From NCBI GenBank assembly GCA_015501075.1, contig JADNYJ010000036.1, positions 62,001 to 126,000 of the forward strand: a stretch of 64,000 bases of DNA, written 5' to 3'. Below, piece by piece: positions 1 to 10,888 of this stretch. The stretch is from Gymnopilus junonius (lineage: Eukaryota > Basidiomycota > Agaricomycetes > Agaricales > Galerinaceae). The notes below the pieces were generated by a model. The model ran no database searches and was not told the DNA's origin. It saw nothing but the letters and a program-made list of their open reading frames with translations. Position numbers and translations under genes: made by a program. How positions within the stretch are numbered: position 1 is the stretch's first letter; every line of letters begins with the position of its first letter.

Positions 1-3000
1 AAGGTCAGATGCACTCGCTGCTGAACATGCCAAAATCCAGCAACTTGAAGGCGCTGTACATCAATTGGATGAAGAACTGATATCAACCAAGGCTTACGTC
101 GATGAGCTGGAAGAAGGCGCTGGTGAGGCTGTCGATAAGATTGAGCAGCTTCAAGAAGAGCTGGCGTCTGCCCAGGAGACTGTCAGGGCCATGACTGCCT
201 CGGAGAAGCAGCTGTCTCAGGATTTGAAGATGCTTCAGCACGAGTCGGTCAAAGCGCAGGAAACTGCGAGACAGATGGAAGATGCACTGGAGGAGGCCGA
301 GCAGAAGATGATGCAGGATGAAGAAGGCCTTGCGGATCTACGGACCAAGTTGGCTGCTCTGCAACGCGAAAGGGAGATGGAGCGACAGAGGGACGCAAGC
401 GTTTCTCGTGCAACGACCGAGGAGGCTGGTCCGACCGAAGCAGAGTATCAAGCACTTGAGAACGAGCTTGACGAAGCCAACAAGGAAGTTGCAAGGTTGA
501 ACACTCTTCTTCAACAATCACCTGCAAGGAAGGCCATGGACAAAGCCAAGGATACGAAGATTGAGATGCTGGAGCGTGAAAAGGAGGAACTATTGGAAAG
601 GAATAGGGCATTGAGGATGACCTTTAATGAGATGAACACCCCCAGCAAGGTCGTCAATGCTAGTATGATGTCGCCCATCCACAGGCAGGTCTTGAATATG
701 TCGATTAGGGCTCCAAAGACGCCTGGAGCTCCTCTGCGTGATGTATGATTTCCTCCTTGCTTGTTTTTTTTACAAAGGTTCTAGTGCTAATGCTGTGTAC
801 AGATTTCATGGTTGAAAACACCGACTAACGACCCTTCTGTGACACCTCTTATTTCCGAAATCAATCGTTTGCAAAGAGAACTTGACCGCGCAAATGAGAG
901 CATAGACGATAAGCTCGACAAACTCGAGGATGCAGGCCTCGGGGTTGTCAGCCTGACCAAGAAATTGGAAGACGCAAGAGCAAAGATCGTTTCCTTGGAA
1001 AACGAAGTTAAGAGGTTGAACAGAAGAGAGGAACGTCGTGCTCGTCGACTGGCTCGCGTTAGATGTCAGAAGTGTAATATCAAACTGGATTTGCGGTACT
1101 TGATCCAGGGAGATGACAAGTGCGTTGTCTTTCAATACAAATTCTCGTCTAATCCTGCTGACGTCATCATAGCTCGACTGAAATATCCAGAGATAGCCTG
1201 CCCAGTGAACCTCCTACGCCTCCTACCAGGACCAGTGAAGCTCTCAAGGCCAACCTTCAATCGGTCAACCAGCATCTGGATGAGCTCAAGAAGCAATGGG
1301 AGACAGAGAAGAAAAGGCTGCTTGGAGAGAAAGCTATTCTTGAAGACGCTGCCAACCGACTCAATGGGCAAATCAAGAGCACCAAGGAAGAGGTCAGAAA
1401 GGCCGCTGAAAACAATAGGACAGGAGACAGGGCGAAGGCTAATCTCGAAAAAGTGAGACTGATTGTTGAAACACCTCTGTACATTTTTCTGATATGTAAA
1501 TCATTTTGCAGGAATTGGAGAAGGCCAGACGGACTATTTCCGTCCTCGAATCCGAACTTAGCTCTGAGCGTTCTCGGTTGAGGAGTATGATCACAGAGCA
1601 GGAGCGTGTGCAAAGAGAAAAGAAACAAATTTTGACGGACATGCAGAGGACGGAATCTGTGGGTTGCTCATATGCCTTAAATATTAATTACTGACCCTGT
1701 TGGATAGGATATGGACGATGTCAAGCAACAATTGCAACGGTTCAAGAAGGAAAATCACGATTTGGAAAGGGAGCTTCGTGGTATGTCTTTCAATGCACTT
1801 CGGAATATTTGTTGTTCATTTCCCATCTAAGCAGAAAATGCCAACGTTGAACAGAGAGCAAGGCTCCTTGAAAATCGGGTAGTCGAGAATGCGCAGACAA
1901 TTGATCAACTAAGGCAGGAGCGAACAATTCTGGCCACTGACCATAAGGAACTGCAGCGTCGTTTCGCCGAAATTTCGGAGGTTTGTTATTCTACTTTTTC
2001 TTGATTACTTTGACTCTTACTTGGATTTGAACTTGAAGACTGCTAATAATCTTCGAAAGGAGTACGTTGCTCATTCGACTTCACACGAAAATCGGCGTCA
2101 AGAACTGGATCTTCACCGGCTTGAAATTGAGGACCTACGCAGGGCTCTGGACGATCGTGCTACTGACCTCCAGCGAGTAGAAAGGGAAAAAGAGAAGATC
2201 ACAACTGAGAAGAGCGACGTAGCAAGAACAGTCGCAGCTCTTGAGGCTGACTTGAGACGCGTCAGACGCGATGCAGAGGTATTTGGACGTGACTTGAAGC
2301 ATCTCCGAAGTGAAAAAGAGAAGTTGGAAGCAAAGAACAAGGATGAGATCACCAAAGTTGAACGGTCGAAGAAGCAAGCCCAAACGCAAATTCGATTACT
2401 AACTGAACAACTGGATGCTCAAAAGGAGAAGACTACCCGTGTCCTTGAACAGGTCAAGAGTCATGTCTGCGCTGCGTAAGTGAAAACAATTCATAACGGT
2501 ATGCTGGCCTGACGATTATCCATTGTACAGTGATGAAACCCAAATTTCCAGTCTAAGGCTGCAACACAACAAGGAGTACAAGGGCCTCATGGTTCAGATC
2601 CGATATTTAAAAGCCAAGTTTACACGCGAATCCTTGTTCAGAGGAGATTTGACATACCAAAAACAATACTTGTTGGTCATCCTTTCGCAATTCGAAAAGA
2701 GGTGAGAAAAATGGCTCCGATCTGACTTCTCAAAGCTGACTGACGAAATCCTTCAGTGAAAGGACAATATTCGCCTCTATTGCCCGCATAGGCTTTCCAG
2801 TGGCACTTCCTCCCCAAACCAGAAGAAGCCTCGCAAACTAAAGAGTGTCGTTTTGATGGTAGTTTTCCTCTCACGCGCCCAGTAAGTTCGTTGTATCTCG
2901 TTGTCTTCTTGGTGTGATATCTGCGATTTCAAGGCGTTGGAGCGAGTCCTGGAAAAAGGAAAGTGCTTCGAAGCAGGCGGTCGCAGCAGCATTAGAGGAC

Positions 3001-3027
3001 GTTCGACGACGAAGGGCAGCTACTTGA
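1..3027 (+). CDS. pcp1: Pericentrin-like spindle pole body scaffold (PACT domain), 5' end outside window
   Basis: Scaffold of the pericentrin/AKAP-450 type (fungal Pcp1/PcpA class), which anchors gamma-tubulin complexes at the spindle pole body. Only the C-terminal part is here: the frame is open from base 2, so the start lies outside. Almost all of it is heptad coiled coil, broken by a non-helical patch at about 700-830 (APKTPGAPLRD, then ISWLKTP after an intron at 743-802). The C-terminus carries the PACT signature: HNKEYKGLMVQIRYLKAKF and LTYQKQYLL at 2560-2680, SERTIFASIARIGFP after an intron at about 2702-2757, then VVLMVVFLSRA, and after another intron RWSESWKKES and a terminal Arg run. 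Introns are about 50-60 nt. To join IGFPVALP to KKPRKL the frame must slip by one base near CCCC at 2812-2815. The family call rests on the PACT domain; the orthologue name is inferred. Confidence 0.82.
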
Positions 3028-3235
3028 ATATTTGCTTTTTTTTTGTTCGCTTTTCTTTGATTTCCCGTTTTCGATGTCGATAATTTCTACGTCTATATCG
3101 GACGATGTGTATCCTTAGATCATCATCCTTGTATATCATCGCATCCTTTCATCGTTGCTATTAGTATTTTATTTTTGCTCGTCGGAACTATAATATAATA
3201 TAATATTCATCAGTGAACATGTGGAAGTGAAGGTA
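3028..3235. other. Convergent 3' intergenic region
   Basis: Short AT-rich gap between two convergent genes, including a run of TATAATATAATATAAT-like sequence near 3190-3205 that could serve 3'-end formation on either strand. No gene seen. Confidence 0.5.
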
Positions 3236-4325
3236 TCATAGCCGTCCGGATCTCTTTGACTGTGACACGACACGGACAGCGTCCTTGCTGAAGACATATG
3301 ATAAACCGCTCCAAATAGTTGTGGTCGCGACAAGATACCTGTCACAACTGTTAGATGTCGGTAATCGTGACTCTCCTAAGAAACTCACTGTAGCCCCTGC
3401 AAAGACATTCCAAGATCAAAAGGCAAGATTGGACTGACGGTAGTGGTGCCCATTAGCAAAAGCTGAAGGGCGGTATTGACCTGCAGGAAGTGAGGAATCG
3501 TACCTGGGTGAAAAGGTACAAACACGAACCTTACTAATCAAAGTTGGGCGAACTTCAGCTGACGGCAACGAAAAGTCCCAGTAACGCGAAAAGGTTTTCT
3601 GGCATTAGCTTGAGTACGGATCGCCTTATACTCGAACATAGGATGACGCACTGGATGGGGTAAAGTTGCATACCGTATATACAACGCTGAGAGGCTCAGT
3701 AGCACGTCCCTGCCTAAAATTATGGCAGCGAGCGGAACTGCGAAGTAATGAAGCGTCAGCAGATGATGGACATGTCAAAAGCAGCATTATTGACCTGGAA
3801 TAAGGTCCTGCATCGTCAATGTAACGACCAAGGTTGTCATTAGAATTTTATCCGCTGCGGGATCCAAAATGGTGCCGAGAACAGATGACATTTTATATCT
3901 TCGGCTAGGTATCCATCTGCCTTGAAAACACGTCAGTTGGAGACTAAATTTCATTCGAACTCACATACCAAGTCCGTCAATCCCGCATATACTAAAAGTC
4001 CCGTCGCGAGATGGTAATTTCCATCTAAGATCGACCATCCGAGCACCGGACATGCAAATATTCTTGAGAGTGTCAGAAGATTGGGTAACGTATAAATGTT
4101 CTCTCGTAACGTTGGTTTATCGCTCGAGGGACCAGAGGGCATTTCGGACTGACATTGAGGTCGGCTTGTGAAGAAAGGTCGCGTTGGGATCGTTGGTCTT
4201 GGTAGCCTAGAATGAGGAGTACTACCTCTCAGTACATTCAAATGACGTCTGAGAGGTTTCGAGCACGATGAAAGAGGGGAGACATGAAATATTCGGATGG
4301 AATGGGTGACGGTCGTTTTCAGCAT
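3236..4325 (-). CDS. CRD1: Cardiolipin synthase, mitochondrial
   Basis: Condenses CDP-diacylglycerol with phosphatidylglycerol to make cardiolipin in the inner mitochondrial membrane. The first ~80 residues are rich in Arg/Ser/Thr and poor in acids, as in a mitochondrial presequence. Then comes ENIYTLPNLLTLSRI, the family opening. The CDP-alcohol phosphatidyltransferase signature DG-x2-AR-x8-G-x3-D-x3-D is present at 3850-3920 (DGYLA, RRYKMSS, LGTILDPAADK). Later exons give IILGRDVLLSLSALYIR, a KTFSRYWDFSLPSAEVRPT segment, and a C-terminal YLVATTTIWSGLSYV helix before the stop. There are about six short introns. The signature is split by a one-base gap: at 3900-3904 the Ala-Arg pair of the motif is one base short. 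All catalytic Asp codons are otherwise intact. The gene is convergent with the pericentrin-like gene. Confidence 0.92.
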
Positions 4326-4630
4326 CTTAAACGAACGGCGTGTGAACTTGCTGGTTGCTTACAAGTCAACGGACTACATACTAAACTTGGGTTGGCTGGG
4401 ACCAAACTGGGACCTACATCTTGACTCGATAAAAATTGCATTTCTGATCACTTTCCGATGTCATATTTTGGTTAGGCTGGTCGATTGTTATGTGACAAGC
4501 TTAAATTGATAAACAGACGCTGTATAAATTTACTTCGAAAGCATGAGGTATTTATTTTCCATTTTCCTGGAGCATTCCGAAATGTCAGTTAGCCACTATT
4601 TACGCTGAGTAATAGGGTAGTCTATACTAC
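4326..4630. other. Intergenic region upstream of CRD1
   Basis: About 300 bp holding the CRD1 5' region and the 3' end of the next minus-strand gene. Short ORFs here have no recognisable features. Confidence 0.4.
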
Positions 4631-5409
4631 TCAATCAAGCTCCTCAATTTCGGGCGTTCCACGGATGAAAACGTTGGTTACTTTTCCTACACCTTTGATA
4701 ACTTTACCGAAGCTGAATTTAGGCTCACGAACCTCCAATTCAGCGTCGTCAAACTCGCGCAAATACTTATCACCATCCTCATCCTCTCGTCGCAGGAATG
4801 CTCCGGCGACTTTACCGACGCCCTTCAGAACTTTGGCGAAACTGAATTTGGGATCAGAGTCTCGAGTTCAGCGTCGTCATAAGCCCTAGTGTGCATCTCT
4901 TCAAATTCACGTTGTTGGGGCTGACTGTTCAGAAGGGCGACACTGTGAATAAAATTTAGGGGATGTAGATTCCAAAAACAAAGTGATACATATGTTCCAG
5001 CAAACCCGGCTACAGAAGCTAAAGCCCCTCCTGCATGGCGGGCTTGGGAGTGGGTAATGTGAAATTTGCGTGTCTCTAAGTCCTCGATATCACGCTTTTG
5101 GCGTTGGAACAGGGGGGCAACACTAGACAATATATTAAAGCAAGAGACCGTAAAGGGAACAGAAAATCTTATGCAGCACCGCATTCGATATCACTCTTGG
5201 CGGAGTGTGTGATTTGTTTTGCACCTCTGGCAAAGGAATTCACTTGTGCACTGGTAATTTTGGGTTCACGACGTGCAAGGACCCTGTGCCTGCCAGAGGT
5301 ATGAGTCGAATGCTCGACGATGATACGAGACCACTTACTCGCCAATAGGAGCTGAAAAAGCAGGGATGACGGCGGCAACGATGATGACGGCGTTGGTAAT
5401 TTTGACCAT
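4631..5409 (-). CDS. Small secreted protein with amphipathic repeats and dibasic sites
   Basis: Unrecognised small secretory protein. It begins with a classic signal peptide (MVKITNAVIIVAAVIPAFSA), followed by exons that together look like about four related modules of 35-50 residues. The last two are the clearest: each has PKFSF-[AG]-KV-[LI]-KGVGKV, then an aliphatic end, and the modules are joined by acidic linkers (DDAELE occurs twice, IEDLE and EIEELD once each). Arg-Arg or Lys-Arg pairs sit in the linkers (ARREP, QKRD, LRRED), suggesting Kex2-type processing into amphipathic peptides. Introns of 50-60 nt separate the first modules. Two problems remain: the junction near 5110-5175 does not splice cleanly in frame, and one base seems missing near 4856 inside the third module, judged against the fourth. 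No function is assigned; signal peptide and repeats are seen, processing is inferred. Confidence 0.6.
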
Positions 5410-6800
5410 GGTGATAATTGTGATAAAATGTTGGATGGTGTGTTTTTTTATCGTGAGGAGGATTTTATTTCGTAGATTGGATTGGTCGATTGGCCGCGTA
5501 CAACGCTAAGCTCGTAAGAGGGTTTGTGTGAGTAGAAGGAGTGAGACCAGCTGAAGAATCAGTCCTGGTTTTTTGTTGATTTTATATTAAAAAGCGGATG
5601 CGCTTTTCGCGCACAAGATCCAGGAAATAGTTACCATGCGGGGCTCTATCCAGAGTAGGAACGGATAGTAACTCACCTCAATGTAAAATCATGATTCCTT
5701 GACAGGCTATACCACAGAAAACTGGACAGTGTCCCCCGGAGAGCATATCTGTGGTGTGTATTTCTCCCAATATTTCTCAAGGTGCCTGTTTGCATGAAAT
5801 ACAAGTGTACTAGACCATGGGAAACGGCGGTCTTGTTGCAAATTTTGCAGGCAAGTAAATATGCAGCTAATGCGTATACCAAAGACATGAGCATACAGTA
5901 TGATGTACTCGAGCATTTGCCTATGTTTGGAGGCTCACCTGTAATATAAATAGCACTTAAAAAAACTGTTTCTCCACTTTTATGATTCTTCGTTGCTCTG
6001 GCACGCGAAAAGCTAGAAAGGAAGGCCAAAAATGTCAGGTGCATACAGATAGTTTGAACCAGAGTAGCGCGTGGATCGGAGTACAACTTCTTTGCCAGTG
6101 GTAGCACGGTAGGATTGTTGGCGGCAGTCGGAGTACTAGTTCGGACGAGCAGAAGGTGTACATCATTTCAAGCTGCCGTCGACGTCAGTCCACACCAATT
6201 CGTCGTAGCAAAGGAGTTTGTAATAGACGAAAAGGCTGATCAAGATTGCACATTTTACACGGACTCCGAGTGTGTTAGGCCACACGTTTAGTTCCATATG
6301 CATGACTATATTTGTGCCTTATTTCGACGTACGGAAGATGTACAATAGAATCGGAAGGCACCAATAACGATAGTAGGACTCCGAGTGAGGCCTCGAAGGT
6401 TGAAAACCTGTCAAAAAGAAGTCAAGTACTGTGAAACCCGGTGCATTTAGACCGATCATGCATGACTGCTTTCAGCAGATGGTTCCATAGTAGTAAATGT
6501 CCAATCATCCTGTACCAAGATGCCAAGGTAGAGAAGGGAATGGACAAAGCTATTCATCGTATTCGGTGCGTCGCAGCTTGCTGCGGTGGATGGTTGGTAG
6601 GTCACGTAGATGGTTGGTTGTAGCAAGTTGATGGTATCACGGAGCGGATTTTGCAGGGCGGTGCCCTAAAGTACACTAAAAATAGTTAAGGAGCGCTAAA
6701 TATAAGTATTATCTTGGCTCCCATTTCGAGATGCATTCCCATTCGAGTCGTCGATAATATTACGATGCCAGAATGGGGTGAGTAAGGAATTACATATAAT
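5410..6800. other. Intergenic region, no supported gene
   Basis: Long gap between the secreted-protein gene and the transporter. A hairpin-forming stretch AAAAGCG-GATG-CGCTTTT lies near 5590-5610. A 144-codon minus-strand ORF (5673-6107) has mixed hydrophobic composition, no motif and no conserved-looking intron structure, so I do not call it. Decayed repeats are possible but not recognisable. Confidence 0.4.
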
Positions 6801-9258
6801 TCAAAGCTGATAACGAAATTTAGGATGGAGATACCCAAGCTGTTCCATCTCATCATGCGTTTTACCGCTCAATCGATAGTCTCTTTCACCTCGAGTTCGC
6901 TTCTCGTTCTCCCGGAGAATATACCAACCTCCCAAGAGAGTGATAAAGCAAACGGTAACACTTGTAGATAGGTTGAGCGTATTTCCGTGATGATAGTCTG
7001 GAGAGTCGGTTGGGAGGTAAGTCCATACGCTGGGATTACTACTCAGCAAGGTTGTTGAAGTTAGAATCAAACCACAAAACTTACGCTATAACTGACCCAA
7101 GTTGGCCAAATCCTAGATCCATCGTCGATAATCTCGATGAATGCATTTAAGAGATTTACTTACCTGATACAACAGCAGTTGTCACGGCACGCATAGTGTC
7201 AGGTGCTGAATTATCAGTTGCCCATGTGAGATACTGAAGACTAGGGTTCAACGTGAGTCTGATGATGAAATTGATGAAGTCTGTACCATGGGACCGCTGG
7301 GAGAACCACCGGCGACTGACAGGAAGCATGCTGCATATCTGAAGTTTGAACAATAAACCATGTTCACAGTCTACGAAAAGGAATACAAACCGTGCATGGG
7401 GATTCTTAGTTGAGATGGCAATTGCATAGCCAACGACCTGGAGACAGACAGACGAAAAGATAGGGATGCACCTCTGTTTCATGCGATAGCTTATCCAAGC
7501 GGCAAATAACGCCCATGCTGCTCCAACCATATAAGGCGGAACAGTACGAAGTTGGGCTTCGACAGTACCTGAAGAAGATTGACGTGTACTTTTAGCAATC
7601 CGCGGCAATTTTTTCAGGAAGTTTAATTGCATACTATAATGACCGACTGTATTCGTCTTAGATCACCACATACAAACATTATACGGAAATGCGAACTTAC
7701 GGCTGTTAATGACAGTTGGCAGGAACAAGCTCAGGCCTTGGAATGATATATTAATCATTATGTAGGATATCATGCAAAGAATTGTCTGGATATTCGTTCT
7801 CAGAATTGCGAGTAACATTAAGATCTATGACAGCTCACATTGAAACTAAAAGAGTGCAAGACAAGTCTGAAGCTTGTTCGTTCCTTCTTGCCGCTCGTCT
7901 TGACAACTTGATCAGCATTAAGACGGGCAATAGCTAAAACACGCTCTCGTTCATTGAGAAGCCTGGTCTTCGTTGGGTCTGCTGGCATGAAAAAGAAAAG
8001 AAATACTCCAATGCCAGAAGTCAAAATGCCTGCAAGTCCATTAGACAGAAACTCATCCGAAGTCTGGGAATCCCAACCTTCGATGAGAAATATCTGGGGT
8101 TTATACTTCAAACCCAATTGAATAAAAAAGAACCTGACAACAATTTCTTACCTTGCGCCATCTCGTCACTTGTCCAAAATTGTGAACAGAAAGAAGACCA
8201 GAGGCTAACAAACCGCCAACTCTCAAAAAACGAATGTCAATATCGATGAAGTACCTGGAAAAAAGCTATACTCACAAGCTCCAGCCAAAGTAGGAGACAA
8301 CCCAAAAAAGATACCAACCCTCAAGACAAATTCACGGCGACGATAATACTTAAAATAACGATAAGGTCACGGCCCGTATGATCAGAAAGCAGTGAGTCGT
8401 ACATACTCTTGCAAGGAGGTACACCAAGCCCGACTGAATTTATAGATTTGAAACCAGGATGGAGCATTGGTTAAGTGTAAATCGATGGCATACAACGCAT
8501 TGACGTACAAGAGTTCCTCCTTCAGCAAATCCGAGCAACACTCGAGTTGCCAACAGGGCTCCGAATGACTTAACGAAAGCAGAACCTATCGCTATGATAC
8601 CGAATGAAAAAACCATGAAGGCCATGAAAGTAGGGCCAAAATGTTTGAGGGCAAGATTGGCAGGTATATCGATTATCATGAACTAATATAGACAAGGGAT
8701 AATTAACGGTCGCGTAGAATCAGTATGCGACGTGACTGACTGAAATATAGAAAGTTGTTAGAGCAATGTTGAAGTCAAAGCCTTTCATCCCAAGGTCTTT
8801 CTCTAGCCCTAAAAAGCGAAGTTAGAAGTTTCATCCAGAAGCTGTCAACGAACGACTGACCTGCGATACGTGCATTTCCTTCCGAAAACAGGCAACATGA
8901 GATCTAACCGTGAAAAGGAAAATATACGGCAGACCTATCGCGGTCCTGAACCAATGCGTGTGCTTGTAAGGGCTTAGAAATCTCCCTCGACAAATTGCTA
9001 CTTACCTGTCTATGAAGTTACAACAGTCTAGGATAATTCCGACGCTCGTCAATAAAGGCGAATAAGGGTCAAAACTATGGGGTACTCACAAATCAACGTG
9101 AAAAGAGGTAGCAAAACAATATCCAGCTTCCTCACAAGTCTTCGTTCTTCGTCAGGATCGATGTGACTTGAAGAATCGTCGATTGAATGTTCCTTTGAAG
9201 TAAATTCAGGGCTACGCGACTTGACATCTTCATGGTCTGTGAGCGCTTCGGTTTGCAT
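6801..9258 (-). CDS. MFS transporter, Dal5/allantoate permease-like (anion:cation symporter family)
   Basis: Twelve-helix plasma membrane transporter of the major facilitator superfamily, ACS/Dal5 group, whose fungal members carry carboxylates such as allantoate, nicotinate, pantothenate or biotin precursors; the substrate cannot be told here. The cytosolic N-terminus ends in DPDEERRLVRKLDIVLLP, a family hallmark. Spliced exons then give NFIDR-TAIGNARIAGLEKDLGMK, FDFNIALTTFYIS, IIDIPANLALKHFGP and the MFS motif-bearing ATRVLLGFAEGG. The central loop has PADPTKTRLLNERERVLAIA. The second half includes PPYMVGAAWALFAAWISYRM and QTWATDNSAPDTMRA. The C-terminus THDEMEQLGYLHPKFRY is also typical. 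There are roughly a dozen short introns, and one mini-exon around 8875-8895 is needed to keep the frame. Every junction I followed splices cleanly, without base slips. Confidence 0.88.
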
Positions 9259-10888
9259 CTTTGAACCCGAGTCTAAGTGATAAGAAAGAAAGGATGGTTT
9301 CTATTTTTCCTTCCTTTCTTTGCTGTTTTATTAAGGTCCACCCTAAGAGCGAGGCGCAGAAGCCCAAGCTACTCCATGGGAAACAGAAGCCAGCTCGTAT
9401 TTATATGATTTCGAAATGCACCACATGTCGGGATTTCTATCCATGAATAGATGTGTCAAAGGGATCTAGAACCAGAAGCTTTTGGACTGAACAGGACACA
9501 AGCGCACAGCTTAAAGTGGGTGGGGTAGAATGGGCCCATTAAGTGGGCATCGACATTTAGACCCGTAGGCAATGGTAGAAAGTTCATATGCTGGTAATGG
9601 GTGCACAACCACCAGATATCATACTGAGTCGAAGTCTTTGATCGACTTTAAGGTGGGCGAAAGCCATTATATATCTGATCTTACCGGAGCAACTGTCGGA
9701 TTGGCTCAAAAGTTTTACTGGGTTGGAAACGACCACAGAAGAAATGCAGAAAAGGAACGGGATTTTGAAGACAATATGAGAGTGAGATGTTCGAGAGGAT
9801 TCATGATCAGGAGAAAAAGAGCATGCAACCGTACTTCACCAGTGTGCACTCTTGTAAATGATGGATATCGCAGCAGAGTGGCGACGGTTGTTGTCCATGT
9901 CCGAGTCTTAAGAAGCGTTCCGAAAGTTCAAAAGGACGAGGCACACACCGAAAAGCATGATAAGATAATGACATCAGTCGAAGGCGCAGGAGTGAGGTTT
10001 GTGCGGACTTCGTCGTTGAGATAAATACCGAAGACATAAAATCCTGGGACAGCTATTAAGCCTTTTACTTCCTTCTTCTATCTGAGTCAAGAGAAGAGGA
10101 TTAGCGCCAGATGCCCTTCGTTCATTCTCGACAAGGAAACGTTTTGATTGGTGTCGACCAGAAAATGTGACGCATGTTCAAGATCCACACCCAAATTGAG
10201 GTTGGTTTGAGATGGGGCGTCAAATTGATATGGCAATATGCGTACCGTCAAAATTCGCTCTAGAAGGTGACGTACACAGTTCCTTGCGAGAGGCGGTGAA
10301 ATTTAACTCGATCCAAAGCCAATTGAAAATTTTTTATGGATATCAATTCGCGGAAGACGAAGACTGCGAATACCAACATGTCAAACTGAGAAGATTCGCA
10401 AGCCACGAAGATATCGTGGTCCGACTTTCCGCCCACAAAACTTATGGAGAATGCTAGCAGCCGAATGCCATCCTCCCGAATGTCCCCTCGAGAGACCCAA
10501 TGGCAGACACGACGCGACGTTTCAGCCTTCTTGGACCAGAGAAGCTTGCGATGATAAAGAAGAAATGTGGTGAAAGCTGGACTGCTGGCGCACTTGCAGT
10601 ATCGAAACAGAGTCAAGAAGATGTTTCCGGGGCGTCATCGCATTTAGCAGCGCTTTAAAATTCCCACCGAAGAGTTCCGCCCCTGTTTGTTGATGAGATT
10701 CTACGAATAGACCCGGTTCACACACCTCTTCTACTTCCACTTCCTTGCTTTACTTTCTCTCTTTCCTTCCACCCTGTTTGCAGTCGCAGTGGTCTATCCT
10801 ATTTCTGTGTTCAGCCCATTCAAGTCGCGTCAACACCACCGCTGTTCATCAAGATTCCACGCTCATTTCGTCAAGTTGGCAACAGATC
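9259..10888. other. Intergenic region, no supported gene
   Basis: Region between divergent genes. Small ORFs on both strands (9572-10024 +, 10260-10616 -) overlap each other and lack motifs. A GC-rich near-palindrome (GGGCCCATTAAGTGGGC) lies near 9531-9548. The last ~140 bp before 10889 are C/T-rich, as in many fungal core promoters. Confidence 0.4.

Noticed and set aside
5673..6107. 144-codon minus-strand ORF
   Set aside because: No motif, no plausible intron pattern and mixed composition; likely chance in a non-coding region.
9572..10024. 150-codon plus-strand ORF
   Set aside because: Overlaps an opposing ORF, no recognisable domain, and sits in a region with no other coding signals.
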